From contig NC_064675.1 of assembly GCF_023278565.1 (NCBI RefSeq), positions 2,604,001 through 2,668,000 on the forward strand: 64,000 nt of DNA, given 5' to 3'. This document shows, in pieces, positions 59,061 through 64,000 of the stretch. The translations under genes were made by a program, and so were the position numbers. The first letter of the stretch is position 1. Each line of letters begins with the position of its first letter. This DNA is from Colletotrichum lupini. Lineage: Eukaryota > Ascomycota > Sordariomycetes > Glomerellales > Glomerellaceae. Below the pieces are notes generated by a model, which had not been told where the DNA came from, searched no databases, and saw only the letters and a list, made by a program, of their open reading frames with translations.

Positions 59061-59446
59061 TCACTGCGCAGCGCTCTCCTCTGTCCCCAGTGCTGCGACT
59101 CGACTCCTTCAGCGAGGCTAGAAGTGGGGTTCATTTCGTCTCGATCTGTCATGGCGCACCTCACCGATTGTCAACCACCAACAGCCTCCTAATTGCGCTG
59201 TCCTTCCCATTCCACATCTTATTCTCCTCTTCTAACCCGTCCACTGCCTTGTTTCCCGGCAAAAAAAAAAAACACCCCCTTTTCCCTGATCAGCATCATC
59301 TTCATTCGGCCGGCGACGCCCCTTCTGTTGCTCTTCGTCGCTGTTTGATTGTCGCCACCACCTCGACTCTCTCTCATTTCATTCCCACGTCTTCGTCGCA
59401 TGCAGACCTCGCCGCCCGCCGCCGTCGCCCACGCTGCGCAGCAATC

Positions 59447-62121
59447 ATGGCTAACGAACGCAGTGTGTACTCGTCCGGCCAGTTCATGAACCCAGGCCCG
59501 GCGCCACGACCACCTACCGATCGACCTCGTCTCGCCCTCACCCCAAGCAATACCCTACCCGGCAGCATGGCCAACATGGCTATTTCTCCTATCCGGAGCA
59601 CAGCGACTTCGACCTACACCGGCTCCACAATCTCCCTCCCCATCGCCCGCCAACAGAGCAATCAGAACGATGGCATGGGAGGCGTCGCTGTCAAGAAGGA
59701 GGGCTGGGCTTCCGTGAAGGAGTCCAAGAACTTTATCAACCCGTGGAAGCAGAAATACCTCATCCTGCGAAAAGAGTCGCTCGACTTCCACAAGACTGAG
59801 GGTGGCAAGGTCGCGTATACCCTCTTCCTGAAAGACGTCGTCAACGTCGGCCGTGTCGAGGCCGCTGGCACCATTTTCGAGATTAAGAGAAACCCCAGCG
59901 GCTCGTCAAACAGCCCCGGCGAGGACGATGGCCAGACCAAGACGTTGCAAATCCGTGTCAAGAGCGACGACGACTTGTACGAATGGATTGATCTTATTTA
60001 CGGCGCCTGCCCTGGAATGGGCGGTGTCAGCAACCCCACCAACTTCTCCCATGCAGTCCACGTTGGTTTTGACCCCCAGACTGGCGAGTTTGTCGGCTTG
60101 CCACCCGAATGGTCGAAGCTCCTCAACTCATCCGCCATCACAAAGGAGGATTACGAGCGCAACCCCCAGGCTGTCTTTGAGGTCCTCGACTTCTACTCAG
60201 ACCTGACCAAGCGCGCCGAGAACCCCCAGCAATACTCCAGCCTCACACCCACGCCTCCCGCCAGCAGCCAGCAGAACAAGCAGCTTGGTTATGGCGGCGG
60301 CGGTGCAGGAGTTGCGCCGCCTAGGCCTATGCCGCCTTCTCAGGCCCAGCGTCAACCCAGCTACAATACCCAGCCGTCATCGCAAGGCCAACAACGCCGG
60401 CCTTCGCCCACGGAACAGCAGCAGCAGCGCCAGCAAATGCAGGGTATGGCTCCCAACTACCAGCCGGATCCTCGCGAGGAGCAGCGCATGAAGCAGCTTG
60501 AGGCGCAGCGTTCCCGAGAAAGGGAGATTGAGGAGCAAAACCGGCGGGACCTAGAAGTATTCAACGCTTCCATCCCCAAAACCAAGACGCCCATGGCCCA
60601 ACAAGAGATTGGTGGCTACGGCGGCAGCTCTTCCATCCCACAAACAGACAGATACAACCCTTCGAGGGCAGCCCCCCCAGCACCCAAGCCGTCACAGCAG
60701 CAGCAAGTCAATGGCCTGCGTGCGCAGCGCCCGGCACCATCGCCGCCCACCACCGCGGGCACGCCAAACCGTCCCCCGATGACTTCGCAACAAAGCTCCA
60801 GTTCCATGCGAGATCCCAACCAGGGCCAGCGCATGCCTCGGCAAGACCAGCCCTCGAGCCAGCAGCAACGGTATCCCAACAGCAGCCCCCAGCAGCAGAG
60901 GCAACCTCCTCAGGCTCAGGCTCCGCCACCGTCTCGACTGCCCGCTCCTGTCAAGCCTTTGAACGTGTCCAAGGCTCAGCCCGCCGCCCCTCAAAGCGAT
61001 GGCGTCAAGGCCGCCGAGGCAGCTCTCACTGCCAAGCCACCTGCGCAAGAACGCAAGCAAGATGTGCGAATGTCCACCATGTCCGAAACCGAGGTTATGG
61101 CCAAGCTCAAGGAGGCCGTATCCAAGGACGACCCCAACCTTTCCTACTCCAAGCAAAAGAAGATTGGACAGGGTGCTTCGGGTTCAGTCTACGTTGCCAA
61201 GGTCAAGGAAACCGCTGTTTCTCCCATTGCCCGTGATGTCCTGCGTGCTCAGGGTATCAAGGCTCAAGTTGCCATTAAGCAGATGGATCTTGCTCACCAG
61301 CCCAGGAAAGAGCTGATTGTGAACGAGATTATGGTCATGAAGGACAGCAGGCATCGCAACATTGTCAACTTTTTGGACGCCTTCTTGCGAAACAACAACG
61401 CTGAGCTCTGGGTCGTCATGGAGTACATGGAGGGTGGCGCTCTGACGGATGTGATTGATAACAACCCCAGCATCACTGAGGAGCAGATTTCCACAATTTG
61501 CTTGGAGGTAAGAGATTCACCGATATATGACACCAGCGGGTCAATACTAACAGGATCTAGACATGCCGTGGTCTGCAACATCTCCACTCCCAAAACATTA
61601 TTCACCGCGATATCAAGAGTGACAACGTTCTTCTGGACGCTCGTGGCAATGTCAAGATTAGTAAGTGAATCGCAATACCCGTTCTTGCGCACCTACTAAC
61701 CAAGTGTATAGCCGATTTCGGTTTCTGCGCCAAGCTCACCGAAACCAAGTCCAAGCGTGCGACCATGGTCGGAACGCCCTACTGGATGGCCCCTGAGGTT
61801 GTCAAGCAGAAGGAGTACGGCCCCAAGGTTGATATCTGGTCTCTGGGTATCATGGCTATTGAGATGATCGAATCTGAACCGCCTTACCTGAACGAGGAGC
61901 CCCTCAAGGCTCTTTACCTGATTGCCACCAACGGTACTCCGCGACTCAAGAAGCCCGAGAAGTTGAGCAAGGAGCTCAAGGCTTTCCTGTCGGTCTGCTT
62001 GTGCGTAGACGTCAAGAGCAGAGCCTCTGCCGACGAGCTTCTTCAGCACGACTTCCTCAAGCACGGATGCCCGCTGGGCAGCCTGTCTGAGCTTCTTGCC
62101 TTCAAGAAGCACGCCAAATAA
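59447..62121 (+). CDS. cla4: p21-activated kinase, Cla4 type (PH-CRIB-kinase)
   Basis: Three exons (59447..61507, 61561..61660, 61712..62121) give 856 residues. The order is: disordered N-terminus; PH domain at about 80-187 ([11 protein letters not shown] to [13 protein letters not shown]); CRIB/PBD at about 190-245 (ISNP-like [15 protein letters not shown], then GLPPEW); a ~300-residue Gln/Pro/Ser-rich linker; and the kinase domain from about 566 ([15 protein letters not shown]). Catalytic elements are complete: AIKQMD Lys, [18 protein letters not shown] and [10 protein letters not shown]. The PH plus CRIB pair marks Cla4 rather than Ste20. Cla4 kinases act under Cdc42/Rac in septation, polarity and, in plant pathogens, appressorium formation (Chm1). 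The intron before TCRGLQHLH and the one before the DFG motif both split conserved kinase segments. Confidence 0.96.
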
Positions 62122-63377
62122 GTTGGCAAGCACAGCACGGGCGGTGTAGCCCACAGCGGTCAGCGCTGAGGAGCGGATGCCATTGACGATTAGTGGCGTT
62201 TATTTTGGCACCGGCGGTATCGTGCAACACTTCCCGACGTGCGCGAAAGCAAGCAAAAGAGACATCACGTTCGGCTTCTCGAACGAATTCCCTACTCCTC
62301 ATCAACCATTCACACGACGTACTCATGAAAACTTCCAATTTCAATCGACGCGAATATCCTTGACACCCCCTTCTGACTTACGCAGGACGAGAAAATGCTT
62401 CGTTCATCCCATCATGGCGGCGGCATGGGAATCTTTTTGCTAATGGTTTCGGTCACATTGCATAGTTGTTTAGTCACCGTAGGGGAAGAATGGTAATTTA
62501 GAGGAAAGGTACAGCCCGCGACATTTCGGCGGCTCAATCGTGGAGAGGCAACGGAAGAGATAAGGGGCCAAGGGAGACAAGCGTGTTGCCTGGGTCTCAA
62601 CAGAGAGCATGAGTAGAAGGCGAGCAGACAGCGCTGATAGATCGTCTCAATGGAATGGATCAATGAACGTTGCAGCTTTTGACGTGAAACTTGACAAACT
62701 CGAGCACCGCTATCGAGCCTAAGGCCTCCCTGTGATCTGAGGAAGGTATGCCAATCCGTGCCAGTACGAGAGAGCCTCGGCGACCTAGGACTATCTAGTA
62801 GTTCCATCATCTTTGCTAATCTAGAACATAGGCGGAAGCATCCACCTCTTTATATTGGTAGAGAAGACCTGACTTTCGGCCCGCGCGGAGCTTAGCCAAT
62901 CCCCGCTCTTCTTACTTGCGAAACCGCGGGCACACCTCAACAACCTTCTCGTATTCGGAACCCCGTAGCCCTTGCATCCGAGAAAAACGAGGCCGCCGCC
63001 AACCACGTCCCTCGAAACTGGTTTCCTTCCTCTTCCTTTCATGCCACCATTCTCTTGCCAAAATCCGCGTCCCCGTTGTTTTTCTGCCCCGAGCCAGGCT
63101 TTGCCGAATTTGCGCAGGCTTCGGTCATACTCTTGCATTTCGAACCGTGGTTCCGCCACCGTCGCGCGCACCCGCCGATCGCTACACGGGTTGTGACCGG
63201 CCCCTCTCACATTCCCTTTGCTTACCTACTCCGGGGCGGCGGCGGCGGCCTAAGCGTCCCCAGGGGGGAGACTGCTGGCTGGTTGGCTGCTGCTTGGCTG
63301 CTGTGTGCGAGTTGCGCGCCGCTGACCAAAGTCGAAGTGGCTGGGCTGCCGCGTAACCCGGCACGGTACGGTAAAAG
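62122..63377. other. Intergenic, promoter of the last gene
   Basis: 1.26 kb between two plus-strand genes. No gene, RNA or repeat is supported; the last ~300 bases before the next ATG are GC-rich and include a GGC run near 63235-63250. Confidence 0.45.
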
Positions 63378-64000
63378 ATGGACAGCCCGATGGATGGGTC
63401 CGGCGGCCCGTCCTCGGCGCCGGGTTCGACGCCGACGGCTACGGCGACGACGCCTCACAGTGGTGTTGGGGTGACTGCTGCTGGTGGTACCAATACCACC
63501 ACCACCAAGTCGCCTAGCGTTGCGATGCCGTTGGGGAGTATTTTGGCGGCGAGCAGCAGCGTTGGTGGTTCGTCCACGACGAGTACGACGGTCTCGGCTT
63601 CGGGTGCTGGTGCTAGGAGGCGGAGCACGCCTGGTGGTACTACTACAACTACTCCCGGTGCTGCTACGGCGAATACTGGCGCGACTGTTGTCTCGAGGCG
63701 GTCGCATCCCAAGTCGAGGACGGGGTGTAGGACGTGTAAGAACCGAAAGATTAAAGTGAGTTCTTTAGTATACCATTCTTTGCGTTGCAAATCGTTTGCT
63801 ACGAGTGTTTTTCTACCTGGGTGTTGGTGTTGTGACATACACCCCACCCCCTTTGCTTTCTCACACACTCTCATTGATGCCACCATCACATCTCACTTCA
63901 TTTCCCTCAATCTCATGTCTGGTCTTATTTTCCATACCCTCTTACTCGATTTTCTCCTTGTTACGCAATAGGTGACCCCAAGCACCGAGACAAACTGACA
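63378..64000 (+). CDS. Zn(II)2Cys6 transcription factor, 3' part outside the window
   Basis: Only exon 1 is visible, 63378..63755 (126 codons from ATG at 63378), followed by GTGAGT. It encodes a Ser/Thr/Gly/Ala-rich low-complexity N-terminus and then SRTGCRTCKNRKIK, the first half (C-x2-C and the basic loop) of a fungal zinc cluster. The remaining cysteines must come from the next exon. I see no acceptor before the window end that restores a Cys; the CAATAG at 63967-63972 is followed by sequence without one, so the acceptor probably lies beyond 64000. Probably a DNA-binding regulator; targets unknown. The intron falls inside the zinc cluster, as in the factor at 1550-4412. Confidence 0.75.

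Larger units (their letters stand above)
51643..59446. other. Gene-poor 7.8 kb interval upstream of CLA4
   Basis: I could not support any coding gene in this stretch. Open frames at 53665-54060, 55375-56233 and 57317-58243 lack family features, and the last has no ATG at its head. It holds three TACTCCGTA-type motifs (56540 and 56547 as overlapping reverse copies, and 58188), a pair of small hairpins near 53650-53696, and GT/AC microsatellites close to the kinase start. Pyrimidine-rich sequence from about 57.4 kb onward suggests a long CLA4 promoter or 5' leader; a small ATG frame at 58403 is followed at once by GTAAGC, which may mark a leader intron. Confidence 0.4.

Overview
The window looks like nuclear DNA of a filamentous ascomycete (Pezizomycotina, most likely a sordariomycete). 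Genes are on both strands and carry short GT..AG introns of about 50-170 bp, often with CTAAC-like branch points. Coding sequence is GC-rich with C/G third positions. Typical fungal families are present: Zn(II)2Cys6 regulators, a fungal rhodopsin-domain membrane protein, a LaeA-like methyltransferase, a GPI-type aspartic protease and a Cla4 PAK kinase. One AT-rich block shows the CpA-to-TpA signature of repeat-induced point mutation (RIP). I cannot name the species. All intron coordinates were worked out by eye from splice signals, phase and protein continuity.

Left part (1-19.9 kb): prolyl 4-hydroxylase-like 2OG-Fe(II) oxygenase (+); six-exon Zn2Cys6 transcription factor (-); small P-loop kinase (+); PEBP-family protein (-); PrpF-like isomerase with a mitochondrial-type leader (+); unrecognised 162-residue protein (-); rhodopsin-domain membrane protein (-); GMC oxidoreductase (+); gamma-glutamylcyclotransferase-like protein (+); GPI-type aspartic protease (-). 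After this comes a 4 kb gene-free stretch with long poly-C tracts.

Middle part (23.9-43.9 kb): a divergent V-ATPase proteolipid c paralogue (+), converging on VPS18 (-); a LaeA-like methyltransferase (-); a 4.3 kb gene-poor gap; a sugar-nucleotide 4,6-dehydratase (-); and a 5.2 kb gene-poor gap. The gap ends in microsatellites next to a 2.6 kb RIP-degraded Mutator-like (MULE) element. The MULE's transposase frame can still be followed end to end.

Right part (43.9-64 kb): nucleotide-sugar/triose-phosphate-type transporter (+); ribosome biogenesis factor RPF1 (-), divergent from a glycyl-tRNA synthetase (+) that seems to encode mitochondrial and cytosolic forms from two start codons; a 7.8 kb gene-poor interval; the Cla4-type PAK kinase (+); and the first exon of a second Zn2Cys6 regulator cut by the window edge.

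The genes do not form an obvious pathway cluster. Most are housekeeping functions (vacuolar acidification and HOPS tethering, ribosome assembly, translation, Golgi transport, polarity signalling), mixed with accessory enzymes. I found no convincing tRNA, rRNA, CRISPR or intact mobile element. The most unusual signals are a 9-bp motif (TACTCCGTA or its complement) repeated far more than chance in non-coding DNA, the frame-preserving RIP-killed MULE, the divergent proteolipid paralogue, the uORF/dual-start arrangement of the glycyl-tRNA synthetase, and a tandem splice acceptor in VPS18 that would remove a zinc ligand.
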